In this document: positions 1 through 6,502 of the stretch, piece after piece
Layout: each line of letters begins with the position of its first letter
How positions within the stretch are numbered: position 1 is the first letter of the stretch
Assembly (NCBI GenBank): GCA_937907025.1
Contig: CALESJ010000012.1
Coordinates: 1 to 17,118, forward strand
DNA length: 17,118 nt
Direction: 5' to 3'
Origin: an uncultured Faecalibacterium sp.
Lineage (GTDB): Bacteria; Bacillota; Clostridia; Oscillospirales; Ruminococcaceae
The notes under the pieces: model-generated
What the model saw: only the letters and a program-made list of their open reading frames with translations
Told to the model about the DNA's origin: nothing
Databases searched by the model: none
Position numbers and translations under genes: made by a program

Positions 1-124
1 GGGAGGTGGGGCGCAGCCCCGGAGGGGTTGTGAAGCTGGCGGGATTTCCCGTTTATGAGCAACAACGGTAAGTCTACAACCCCTCAGTCAGCTTCGCTGC
101 CAGCTCCCCTTACACAGGGGAGCC
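1..124. repeat. Palindromic element copy 1, cut by window edge
   Basis: This is the right-hand 124 bp of the 140-bp element. It ends in the terminal palindrome CTCCCCTTACACAGGGGAG. The first 16 bases lie outside the window. Confidence 0.8.
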
Positions 125-140
125 GCTCTCTACCCCGGGA

Positions 141-280
141 GCCTCCCCTGTGTAAGGGGAGGTGGGGCGCAGCCCCGGAGGGGTTGTGAAGCTGGCGGGA
201 TTTCCCGTTTATGAGCAACAACGGTAAGTCTACAACCCCTCAGTCAGCTTCGCTGCCAGCTCCCCTTACACAGGGGAGCC
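141..280. repeat. Palindromic element copy 2 (complete)
   Basis: This is a complete 140-bp element. Its left terminus begins GCCTCCCCTGTGTAAGGGG and its right terminus ends CTTACACAGGGGAGCC, forming inverted termini of about 20 bp. Each terminus can also form its own 7-bp hairpin (CTCCCCT/AGGGGAG). Confidence 0.85.
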
Positions 281-296
281 ATTCTCTACCCCGGGA

Positions 297-436
297 GCCT
301 CCCCTGTGTAAGGGGAGGTGGGGCGCAGCCCCGGAGGGGTTGTGAAGCTGGCGGGATTTCCCGTTTACGGGCAACACCAGTAAGTCCACAACCCCTCAGT
401 CAGCTTCGCTGCCAGCTCCCCTTACACAGGGGAGCC
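297..436. repeat. Palindromic element copy 3 (complete)
   Basis: This copy lies exactly 156 bp from copy 2. The differences are concentrated in the centre (TTTACGGGCAACACCAGT where copy 2 has TTTATGAGCAACAACGGT), while the arms are unchanged. That pattern is expected if the base-paired arms are under constraint. Confidence 0.85.
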
Positions 437-456
437 GATCTCTACCTCCCGGCAAG

Positions 457-478
457 CCTCCCCTTACACAGGGGAGCC
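457..478. repeat. Collapsed palindrome, termini only
   Basis: CCTCCCCTTACACAGGGGAG followed by CC: only the end palindrome of the element remains, in the orientation of the right terminus. It looks like an internal-deletion derivative. Confidence 0.7.
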
Positions 479-494
479 GTTCTCTGCCCCGGGA

Positions 495-517
495 GCCTCC
501 CCTGTGTAAGGGGAGCC
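495..517. repeat. Collapsed palindrome, termini only
   Basis: This is a second minimal 23-bp palindrome (core CTCCCCTGTGTAAGGGGAG), separated from the previous one by the conserved 16-bp spacer. It sits 10 bp past the stop codon of the minus-strand nnrE gene, so it could act as a weak 3' hairpin for that transcript. It has no T-run. Confidence 0.65.
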
Positions 518-527
518 GAGCTCTACT

Positions 528-1232
528 TCACGGTTTACAGTAGGGCGGGCAGGGGATTTGGTCCTGGGTGGTCTGGGTGCCGGGCGGCACCAGAAAATAA
601 TCCTGCCGCAGCAGCCGAATCCCAATATCCGCATTGACCAGCAGGCCAATATATTGGGCCGCATCGCCCCGGAACATGCCGGTCTTGAAAAACCCGATGG
701 ACACGGTCAGGTCGGAGTGCACGGCCAGCTCGGCCTCGCCGGTGTCGCCGTTCAGGCCGCTGTTGATGTCGGCGCTGACGATGTAGGCCCCGGCTTGCCG
801 GGCGCGGTTCAGGCAAAGGATGGCATCCCGCACGGCCCCGCGCACCGGGCCGGTGAACCCGGTGCCCAGCAGACAGTCCACCAGCACCGGGCAGGCGGCG
901 ATTTCTTCTTCATGGCCCGCAAAGGGGCGTACCGGCACCCCCAGGGCGGCGGCCTTTTGCAGGAAAAAGGCGCTGTCGGGGCTGGCTTTTTCCGCCACAC
1001 GGTACAACACGCATGCCTGCCCGGCCTTGGCCAGCAGCATGGCCAGGGCGGCGCCGTCCCCGCCGTTGTTGCCGGACCCGATGACGATGCCCACCGGCCC
1101 GCCCCGGTCCCAGTCCACCGCGTCCCGTATGCCGCAGGCGGCCCGCAGCATCAGTTCCCGGCCGGACGTTTCGTGTTCAATGGTCCATGCGTCGCATGCC
1201 CGCATGGTCTGTACGTTCACCACTGGCAGCAT
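528..1232 (-). CDS. nnrE: NAD(P)H-hydrate epimerase (YjeF N-terminal domain)
   Basis: The predicted 234-aa protein has the YjeF_N fold. Known members interconvert the R and S forms of damaged NAD(P)H hydrate so that a separate dehydratase can repair it; they are cytosolic. The family signature GSGNNGGDG is present, followed by VDCLLGTGFTGPVRG and ADINSGLNGDTG, which match the family's ligand-binding segments, and FKTGMF near the end. The length fits a stand-alone epimerase; the C-terminal NnrD dehydratase is not fused and is not in the window. The start at 1232 is chosen because AAGGAGG lies 8-9 nt upstream and the family N-terminus begins here. The open frame extends 58 codons further upstream, but that part is Phe/Leu-rich, unlike the family, and covers the likely promoter. 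The epimerase call is firm. Confidence 0.9.
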   Translation of the reverse strand: MLPVVNVQTMRACDAWTIEHETSGRELMLRAACGIRDAVDWDRGGPVGIVIGSGNNGGDGAALAMLLAKAGQACVLYRVAEKASPDSAFFLQKAAALGVPVRPFAGHEEEIAACPVLVDCLLGTGFTGPVRGAVRDAILCLNRARQAGAYIVSADINSGLNGDTGEAELAVHSDLTVSIGFFKTGMFRGDAAQYIGLLVNADIGIRLLRQDYFLVPPGTQTTQDQIPCPPYCKP

Positions 1233-1265
1233 GAGAAAAACCCCTCCTTGTTTGGTGTTGGTTCC

Positions 1266-1294
1266 AGTGTAGCAGAACCGGGCGGGCAAGTCCA
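1266..1294 (-). promoter_or_regulatory. Candidate sigma-A promoter for nnrE
   Basis: On the minus strand, TGGACT (1289-1294) and TACACT (1266-1271) are separated by 17 bp. The -10 is preceded by TGC, an extended -10. It lies 34 bp upstream of the chosen nnrE start, which supports the shorter gene model. The rest of the 326-bp gap (1233-1558) holds the LPXTG gene's promoter and a possible operator; no other gene is visible there. Confidence 0.45.
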
Positions 1295-1399
1295 GAGCCG
1301 CCCGGACAGGAAGGTTCGCCAAAACGAAGCATACTAAAACCAAAAAAGAACGCAACCACGAAAATAATTTTAAACAGCGGCCAAAAAGCCCGAAAAAAC

Positions 1400-1425
1400 G
1401 GGGCAAAATGTACCCATTTTACCCC
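1400..1425. promoter_or_regulatory. Inverted repeat upstream of LPXTG gene promoter
   Basis: GGGGCAAAATG (1400-1410) and CATTTTACCCC (1415-1425) form an inverted repeat with 10 of 11 positions matching and a 4-nt centre. It ends 12 bp before the -35 of the next promoter, so it could be a dimeric regulator's operator. No regulator gene is nearby, so this is inference. Confidence 0.35.
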
Positions 1426-1437
1426 CTGAAACGGGCA

Positions 1438-1466
1438 CTGGCAAAGCGGATTTTTTATAGTATAAT
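1438..1466 (+). promoter_or_regulatory. Promoter of the LPXTG surface protein gene
   Basis: CTGGCA (1438-1443), a 17-bp spacer and a perfect TATAAT (1461-1466), set in an AT-rich stretch that contrasts with the surroundings. The predicted transcript would have a 5' leader of about 85 nt before the start at 1559. Confidence 0.7.
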
Positions 1467-1558
1467 AGATGTATCAGCGAAAAAAGGCGGACGATGTTTT
1501 GGTGCATTTGCGGGCACCCGGCCCATCGCCGCAGGGAAGATACCAAGGAGGAACCCCT

Positions 1559-4096
1559 ATGAAAAAACGATTGTTGAGCCTGCTGTGTACCCTGGCGCTC
1601 TGCCTGGGCCTGCTGCCCACCACGGCGCTGGCGGCTGCGGAAGGTGAGCCTGATAAGCTTTATGTGGGAAATCAGGCCGTCATTGTAGCTAATACTGTAA
1701 CCTACTGGACTACAGATAACAGTGGGGGGCTAACACGGGTCGATGATGCCACCGACGATTCTAATGATTGGACTGTCAGATACAACCCAAACACCGCCAC
1801 CCTGACGCTGAACGGGGCGACGATTGATGGAGGAGAATATAGTACACCTCATTATGGCGCCGGGATCTATGCTCAGTGCAGCAGCAATCAATCAGTTACC
1901 CTGACTATCGAACTGATTGGCACGAATACCATCACAGGCAACTATGGAATTTATGTGGATGCTCAACAAGGAGGGAACGTAGGCGCAAATGCCTCCCTGA
2001 CGATCACGGGTAATGGGAGTCTGGAAGTTTCTGGTTCTTCCTACGGAATATCGATTAAAAGTGGAACAGGCAATGCCTCCCTGACCATCAACAACGCGTC
2101 TGTCAAGGCAAACACTACTAGTACCTTTTCTTACTTCGCCGGCGTCTATGTGATGTCCAGTAGCAACGCCACCGGCTCTCCAAAACTCTCCCTTGCCGTC
2201 AATGGCGGCAGCCTGACCGCCAGCGGCGGCACGAGCAGTGATGGGATACAGTTCTATGTGGGAGATCCTGATGCTACGAATGCCATCACCAGCCTGACAG
2301 TCAGTGGAAATGCTATTGTTGATGCCAGAACGGGTGGGATCAAGGCAACAAGAGTTTCGACCGATCTTCTTACACCGACACCAACAGGTGAAAATAGCAG
2401 CGGCATCGTATTTGACGGCACGGAAGGCACCGTGTACGGCGATGTGACCCTGGACGAACCCCTCACCGTGGGCGAGGGTGAAACCCTGACCATCCCGCAG
2501 GGATCTACCCTCAACGGCAATAGCAACCTGACCAACAACGGCACCGTCACCATCGAGAACGGCGGCACCCTGAACGGCTCCGACACCATCAACAACACCG
2601 GCACCATCAACGTGGAGAACGGCGGCAAGCTGGAAGGCGAACCCACCGGCACAGTCGTTTACGCCCCGGTCATCATCACCGAAAGTCCTCTGCCCGAAGG
2701 CACAGTGGGTACTGCATACAGCCAGCCCCTTGCGGCAGACAATAATCCTACCCAGTGGACCGTCACCGGCGGCACCCTGCCCGCCGGTCTGGCCCTGGAC
2801 CCCACCACCGGCATCATCTCAGGCACCCCCACCACGGAGGGAACTTCTACCTTTACCGTAACGGCTGAAAACAGCGCCGGAAGCGCCTCCAAAGAATACA
2901 CACTGAACATCAAACCGGCTACGGTTTCTGTCACCAGCGTGAAGCTGGACAAGACCGAACTGCCCCTGGTGGTGGGTGGCACCGCTAAGCTGACCGCCAC
3001 GGTAGAGCCTGCCGACGCCACCAACAAATCCGTGACTTGGGAAAGCAGCAATCCTGATGTTGCCACCGTGGACCAGAGCGGCAATGTAAAGGCCGTGACC
3101 CCCGGCACCGCCACCATCACTGCTACCGCCAACAACGGCAGCGGCCAGAAAGCCAGCTGTACCGTCACCGTGACCCAGCCCGTCACCGGCGTATCGCTGG
3201 ACAAAAACGAGCTGGACCTGTTCACCGGCGAAAATGCCACCCTGACCGCCAAGGTAGAGCCGGACAATGCCACCAATCAGAAGGTGAGCTGGACCAGCGA
3301 TAAGCCCGACGTGGCCACCGTGGACCAGAACGGCAAAGTCACTGCCGTGGCCGCAGGCCAAGCCACCATCACCGTCACCACCGCCGATGGCGATAAGCAG
3401 GCAACCTGCAAGGTGAAGGTAACCCAGGCAACCTACAACATTTCTGTCGAGGGTTCTCTCGGCTTTGGTGAAGCCTATACCGGCTGCGACCGGCCCACTG
3501 CCAAGACCGTGACCATCACCAACACCGGCAACCAGCCTCTGACCCTGACCCAGCCCGCCTCTACCGCCAATTTTGAGGTGGGAACCCTCTCTGCCACAGA
3601 GCTGCCTGTGGGCGGAAAAGTTACCTTCACGGTGCAGCCCAAGGCCGGTCTGCCCGTGGGAACATACAAGGAAAACATCGTTGTTTCGGCCGACCATGAC
3701 GTAAAGCTGACCATCCCCGCCAGCTTCACCGTCCGCACCGCCCCGGCGCCGTCGGCTACCCCGGCCCCGGCCACCCCGGCCCCGGCCACCCCGGCCCCGG
3801 CGGATAACACCACCTACTACACCTGCCCGGCCTGCGGCACCCACAACTGGACCGCCACCGACAACGGCTACCGCTGCGACAACTGCGGCTATCTGGAATC
3901 GGTCAAGCAGCTGTCCGGCTACGGCAATGTGAAGGGCACCTACACCCCCGGCAGCACCCCGGCCCCCAAGGCCGCCGCAGCCGGCGCCCTGCCCCAGACC
4001 GGCGATGCCAGCAATCTGCCCCTGTGGGGCGGCCTGGCGGTGGTCTGCGTGCTGGTGCTGGGCGGTATCATCCTGTACAAGCGCAAGCGCGGGTGA
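1559..4096 (+). CDS. LPXTG-anchored surface protein with Ig-like domains and zinc ribbon
   Basis: The 845-aa protein starts at the ATG 7 nt after AAGGAGG; the upstream in-frame ATG at 1469 lacks a site. Residues 1-25 are a Sec signal peptide ending TALA. Residues about 70-365 are Asn/Gly/Thr-rich with repeated short strands (LTINNAS, VTIENGGTLNG), suggesting a beta-helix. An Ig-like putative-Ig (He_PIG type) domain follows at about 371-452, then two BIG_2-type domains (457-539, 542-622) with the VTWESSNPDVATVD pattern, and another beta-sandwich at 626-726. A Pro/Ala/Thr linker (728-749) leads to a four-cysteine CPAC...CDNC module (C756, C759, C773, C776). LPQTG at 811-815, a membrane segment and the KRKRG tail form a sortase signal. 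The likely place is the cell wall; adhesion or glycan binding is possible but unproven. It appears monocistronic. Confidence 0.88.
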   Translation: MKKRLLSLLCTLALCLGLLPTTALAAAEGEPDKLYVGNQAVIVANTVTYWTTDNSGGLTRVDDATDDSNDWTVRYNPNTATLTLNGATIDGGEYSTPHYGAGIYAQCSSNQSVTLTIELIGTNTITGNYGIYVDAQQGGNVGANASLTITGNGSLEVSGSSYGISIKSGTGNASLTINNASVKANTTSTFSYFAGVYVMSSSNATGSPKLSLAVNGGSLTASGGTSSDGIQFYVGDPDATNAITSLTVSGNAIVDARTGGIKATRVSTDLLTPTPTGENSSGIVFDGTEGTVYGDVTLDEPLTVGEGETLTIPQGSTLNGNSNLTNNGTVTIENGGTLNGSDTINNTGTINVENGGKLEGEPTGTVVYAPVIITESPLPEGTVGTAYSQPLAADNNPTQWTVTGGTLPAGLALDPTTGIISGTPTTEGTSTFTVTAENSAGSASKEYTLNIKPATVSVTSVKLDKTELPLVVGGTAKLTATVEPADATNKSVTWESSNPDVATVDQSGNVKAVTPGTATITATANNGSGQKASCTVTVTQPVTGVSLDKNELDLFTGENATLTAKVEPDNATNQKVSWTSDKPDVATVDQNGKVTAVAAGQATITVTTADGDKQATCKVKVTQATYNISVEGSLGFGEAYTGCDRPTAKTVTITNTGNQPLTLTQPASTANFEVGTLSATELPVGGKVTFTVQPKAGLPVGTYKENIVVSADHDVKLTIPASFTVRTAPAPSATPAPATPAPATPAPADNTTYYTCPACGTHNWTATDNGYRCDNCGYLESVKQLSGYGNVKGTYTPGSTPAPKAAAAGALPQTGDASNLPLWGGLAVVCVLVLGGIILYKRKRG
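3758..3802 (+). repeat. Three 15-bp tandem repeats encoding PATPA linker
   Basis: Three copies of ACCCCGGCCCCGGCC in phase with the codons encode TPAPA repeats in the linker before the cysteine module. Only the last base of copy three differs. Such near-perfect in-frame repeats can change number by slippage and so alter linker length. Confidence 0.8.
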
Positions 4097-4119
4097 ATCG
4101 TCTTTTCCGAGAGATAAAC

Positions 4120-4155
4120 AAAAAGAGTGCCCCCCTGTGCGGGGGCACTCTTTTT
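4120..4155. terminator. Bidirectional rho-independent terminator
   Basis: A perfect 10-bp stem GAGTGCCCCC/GGGGGCACTC (4125-4134 with 4141-4150) with a 6-nt loop is flanked by AAAAA on the left and TTTTT on the right. It can therefore end both the plus-strand surface-protein transcript (stop at 4096) and the minus-strand tRNA transcript that comes from 4158. Confidence 0.93.
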
Positions 4156-4157
4156 AT

Positions 4158-4234
4158 TGGTGGGCCATCCAGGACTTGAACCCGGGACCAAGCGGTTATG
4201 AGCCGCCAGCTCTGACCAACTGAGCTAATGGCCC
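4158..4234 (-). tRNA. tRNA with CAT anticodon, probably tRNA-Ile2 (lysidine)
   Basis: Read on the minus strand, this 77-nt gene has the acceptor pair GGGCCAT/ATGGCCC, D-arm GCTC...GAGC, anticodon loop CTCATAA on stem GGCGG/CCGCT (one G-U), T-arm CCGGG-TTCAAGT-CCTGG, and an encoded CCA. A CAT anticodon can mean elongator Met, initiator Met or Ile2. C4-G69 and C5-G68 pairs, together with close resemblance to known Ile2 tRNAs in the anticodon stem, variable loop and T arm, favour Ile2, whose C34 is changed to lysidine by TilS. It lacks the unpaired 1-72 position of an initiator. An automatic call may say Met. Confidence 0.93.
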
Positions 4235-4256
4235 GCAAAAACGGGATAACTGATTT

Positions 4257-4285
4257 AGTATAGCAGATTTTTCTCCGTTTGCCAA
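4257..4285 (-). promoter_or_regulatory. Promoter of the tRNA gene
   Basis: On the minus strand TTGGCA (4280-4285), a 17-bp spacer and TATACT (4257-4262) sit 23 bp upstream of the mature tRNA 5' end. With the terminator at 4120-4155 this makes the tRNA a compact single-gene unit. Confidence 0.8.
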
Positions 4286-4352
4286 GGCGGGTGAGCAAGT
4301 TTTTGTGCGCCGCGCATACCTTGTACCATAGCAAAACGGGGGAGGGGTATGT

Positions 4353-5615
4353 ATGAACAGGACGGGCCGTGTGTGCCGGGTACTGGGGGCGATGGTGCTG
4401 TTCTGTCTGGTGCTGGTCCTGCCCGCCCTGCCGCTGGGCGGGGTGCCGCGCCCGGCCGCCACACCGGAAACCGCCGCCCCCACCCCGACGCCTGCCCCCA
4501 CCGTCAGCCCTGCCCCGGCGGAACCGGCTGCCGAGGAGTACTGGGCGGTGTGGGTGTCCTATCTGGAATGGCAGAGCGTGGATTTTTCCTCCGAAAGCGC
4601 CTTTGCCGCCGATGTGGGCGCCATGTTCGACAACATCGCCGCCATGGGGGCCAATGTGGTGCTGGCCCATGTGCGGCCTTTCGGGGATGCGCTGTATCCC
4701 AGCGATTTGTACCCGTACAGCCACCTGTGCACCGGCACCCAGGGCCGGGACCCGGGCTTTGACCCGCTGGCCGTGCTGGTGCAGGCTGCCCATGACCGGG
4801 GCCTGGAGCTGGAAGCCTGGGTCAACCCCTACCGCCTGCAAAGCGGCGGCACCCCGGCAACACTGGCGGACACGAACCTGGCCAACACCCGCCCGGACTG
4901 GGTCAAATCCGTGGACGGCGGGCTGTATCTGGACCCGGCTGACCCGGATGTGCGGGGGTACATCGCGGCGGGTGTGGGGGAAATCTGCCAAAATTATGAC
5001 GTCGATGGTGTGCACTTTGACGATTATTTCTATCCCACCACCGCGGCGGAGTTTGACGCCGACGATTACGCCGCCTACTGCGATGGCGGCGGGACCCTGG
5101 GGCTGGAGGACTGGCGGCGGGAGAATGTGGACGCTCTGGTGGCCCTGTGTTACCAGACCGCCCACGAGTACGGGGTGCGGTTCGGCATTGCGCCCCAGGG
5201 CGACCCGGACAGCAACTCCCGCAGCCAGTACAGCGATACCGCCCGCTGGCTGCGGGAGGCGGGGTTTGTGGATTATCTGATGCCCCAGCTGTATTGGGGG
5301 CTGGACTATAAGAAAGACGGGGATGCTTCCCACAGCCTGACCGCCCTGGCTTCCCAGTGGCTGGCCCTGGAACGCCGGGGGGATGTGGCCTTGTATTTCG
5401 GGCTGGGGGCCTATCGCATCGGGGAAGGGGACGGCGGCGACCGCTCCGGCCCCGGCACCGAGTGGCAGTCCGGTGGCGCGCTGGCCGCCCAGGCCGACGA
5501 ACTGGCCCGGCGGGGCGGGCAGGGCATCGGGCTGTACCGGTATGATTCCTTGTTCAATAATACCCTCTGGCCCACCCTGGCTGCCCAGGAGGTGGAGGCC
5601 CTGCGGGAGAGATAA
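4353..5615 (+). CDS. Secreted GHL10-type (DUF187) glycosidase-like protein
   Basis: The 420-aa protein belongs to the glycosyl-hydrolase-like family 10 (DUF187, YngK-like), a TIM-barrel family thought to act on surface or peptidoglycan-linked glycans; the exact substrate is unknown. Residues about 10-30 are a hydrophobic export segment without a lipobox. A Pro/Ala/Thr linker spans 31-60. The barrel begins at EYWAVWVSYLEW (62-73), where the family has its conserved first strand, and includes ANVVLAHVRPFGDALYPS, EAWVNPYR and the acidic VDGVHFDDYFYP motif (217-228), then FGIAPQGD and LMPQLYWG. Length and motif order are complete. GGGGGAGGGG lies 5 nt before the chosen ATG; an overlapping ATG at 4349 is in another frame. 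The gene stands alone after the divergent tRNA. No strong promoter is visible in the 118-bp gap. Confidence 0.88.
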   Translation: MNRTGRVCRVLGAMVLFCLVLVLPALPLGGVPRPAATPETAAPTPTPAPTVSPAPAEPAAEEYWAVWVSYLEWQSVDFSSESAFAADVGAMFDNIAAMGANVVLAHVRPFGDALYPSDLYPYSHLCTGTQGRDPGFDPLAVLVQAAHDRGLELEAWVNPYRLQSGGTPATLADTNLANTRPDWVKSVDGGLYLDPADPDVRGYIAAGVGEICQNYDVDGVHFDDYFYPTTAAEFDADDYAAYCDGGGTLGLEDWRRENVDALVALCYQTAHEYGVRFGIAPQGDPDSNSRSQYSDTARWLREAGFVDYLMPQLYWGLDYKKDGDASHSLTALASQWLALERRGDVALYFGLGAYRIGEGDGGDRSGPGTEWQSGGALAAQADELARRGGQGIGLYRYDSLFNNTLWPTLAAQEVEALRER

Positions 5616-5617
5616 AC

Positions 5618-5761
5618 GGCTCCCCTGTGTAAGGGGAGCTGGCGGCCGGTAGGCCGACTGAGGGGTTGTGGGGTTTGCTGGTGTTGCCCGTGAGCGGGAG
5701 GTGTGGCAGGCTTCACAACCCCACCGCCGCTGTGCGGCACCTCCCCTTACACAGGGGAGGC
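5618..5761. repeat. Inverted, diverged copy of the palindromic element
   Basis: This 144-bp element starts 2 bp after the glycosidase stop codon. Read in reverse complement it aligns end to end with the units at 1-436: GGCTCCCCTGTGTAAGGGG, then CTGAGGGGTTGT, a variable middle, CTTCACAACCCC and CTTACACAGGGGAGGC. The arms and the paired inner boxes are kept while the loop has changed (GGCCGGTAGGCC and GCCGCTGTGCGGC are new small hairpins). It may also act as the 3' hairpin of the upstream gene. Confidence 0.85.
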
Positions 5762-5793
5762 TTTCTGGAAGCGGCATTTAAATCCATTCCTTG

Positions 5794-5950
5794 CTCACCG
5801 GCCCCAGCCGGTGAGAAGGCCGTCGTCAGGTGGCCGCATCCCCAGGTCCAGGGCCGCAGCCCTGGTCGGCGTCCACCGCCTCGAAACGGTGGCACTTTTT
5901 CGCTTCCTTTTTGGTGACAAAAAGGAAGGACCCAACGGCAAAATGCCGTT
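5794..5950. repeat. Cluster of five perfect stem-loops
   Basis: Between two convergent genes lie five consecutive perfect hairpins: 5794-5802/5807-5815 (CTCACCGGC, loop CCCA), 5848-5854/5859-5865 (CCAGGGC, loop CGCA), 5873-5878/5887-5892 (CCACCG), 5903-5912/5919-5928 (CTTCCTTTTT, loop GGTGAC) and 5934-5940/5944-5950 (AACGGCA, loop AAA). No open frame with a ribosome site covers them. They could be a second dispersed repeat family, a convergent-terminator region or a structured RNA. The last two would be met first by minus-strand transcription leaving 5956. Confidence 0.75.
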
Positions 5951-5955
5951 ACCCC

Positions 5956-6426
5956 TCAGTCATGCACCTTGCAGCTCCACTCCCGCACGGTCAGGCGCAG
6001 CATGGCCATGTGGTTGTAGTACTGGGGCATATAGGTCCAGCCTTCCCGGCCGGTATAGTGGGCCATGACCCGCTCCAGGGCGTGGCGGCGGTCGGCGTCC
6101 TCGGTGAGCAGGGTCAGCTCTCCCTTGCCCATGACGCAGCTGTACAGGCAGGTGTAATCGCAGGCTTCGGGGCCCGCCACCATCCTGTGGCCGGTGTCCG
6201 CCTCGAAGGCCACCAGCTTCTGGCTGGGGATCAGGTCCAGTTTGCGCCCCGCCGCCGCACTGTGAAAATACAGCGTCAGGGTATCGTCCCCGGCATCATA
6301 GCCGAAGTTCAGCGGCACAATGTAGGCTTCGCCGTCCTCCACCAGCCCCAGCCGGCAGCAGTCGCAATCCTGCAAGATGGATACCATCCGGGAAAAATCC
6401 GTCACTTCACGGTCTTTTCTGCGCAT
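5956..6426 (-). CDS. NimA-like pyridoxamine 5'-phosphate oxidase-family flavoprotein
   Basis: The 156-aa protein has the split-barrel FMN-binding fold of the pyridoxamine 5'-phosphate oxidase-like superfamily and most resembles the NimA group, some of whose members reduce nitroimidazoles; most are uncharacterised. Typical features are the N-terminal MRRKDREVTD, the segment CRLGLVEDGEAYIVPLNFGYD, TLTLYFHSAAAGRKLDLI (which in this family contacts the cofactor), and VMGKGELTLLTEDADRRHALERVMAHYTG. Length is normal. The start follows AGGAGA by 8 nt, and a good promoter lies 45 bp upstream. It is transcribed alone, divergently from the polysaccharide operon. Many open frames overlap it on the other strand but none has a site or family match. 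Drug resistance should not be inferred from the fold alone. Confidence 0.85.
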   Translation of the reverse strand: MRRKDREVTDFSRMVSILQDCDCCRLGLVEDGEAYIVPLNFGYDAGDDTLTLYFHSAAAGRKLDLIPSQKLVAFEADTGHRMVAGPEACDYTCLYSCVMGKGELTLLTEDADRRHALERVMAHYTGREGWTYMPQYYNHMAMLRLTVREWSCKVHD

Positions 6427-6470
6427 ACATACAATCTCCTCTCCCGGGGCAAGACCCGGTTCTGTGTACC

Positions 6471-6499
6471 AGTATACCGGCTTTTGCCCCGCCTGACAA
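6471..6499 (-). promoter_or_regulatory. Promoter of the NimA-like gene
   Basis: On the minus strand TTGTCA (6494-6499), 17 bp, TATACT (6471-6476). Five of six bases match the consensus in each box. The predicted leader to the start at 6426 is about 40 nt. Confidence 0.75.
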
Positions 6500-6502
6500 C
6501 CA

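Larger units (their letters stand above)
1..517. repeat. Tandem array of 156-bp palindromic repeat units
   Basis: The same 156-bp unit starts at 1, 157 and 313 and is almost identical each time. Each unit holds a roughly 140-bp palindromic element plus a 16-bp spacer (TCTCTACCCCGGGA core). The array then decays into two collapsed 22-23-bp palindromes (457-478, 495-517) that keep the same spacer between them. The element ends are inverted copies of each other (CTCCCCTGTGTAAGGGGAG and its reverse complement). Inside them AGGGGTTGT pairs with ACAACCCCT, so a full unit can fold into a long imperfect hairpin. No protein is encoded. A MITE/REP-like dispersed repeat is the best description; no transposase is in the window. 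The array continues beyond the left edge. Confidence 0.9.

Noticed and set aside
1..517. CRISPR array.
   Set aside because: The repeats are 156 bp with conserved spacers, not short repeats with unique spacers.
558..1337. Long plus-strand open frame opposite nnrE (259 codons).
   Set aside because: It is a GC-rich shadow of the YjeF_N gene with His/Gly/Gln-rich composition, no ribosome binding site and no family motif.
1233..1406. The 58-codon upstream extension of the nnrE frame.
   Set aside because: AAGGAGG sits right before the start at 1232, the extension covers a likely promoter and has no counterpart in the family.
3758..3802. Phase-variable repeat switching the surface protein on or off.
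   Set aside because: The unit is 15 bp, a multiple of three, so copy changes would only alter linker length and not the reading frame.
2819..3844. Minus-strand open frame of 341 codons inside the surface protein gene.
   Set aside because: It is a Gly-rich antisense shadow of the Thr/Ala/Asn-rich coding strand; no site or motif.
4068..5777. Minus-strand open frame of 569 codons across tRNA and glycosidase gene.
   Set aside because: It runs through a tRNA gene, a terminator and the palindromic element, and is antisense to a clear GHL10 protein.
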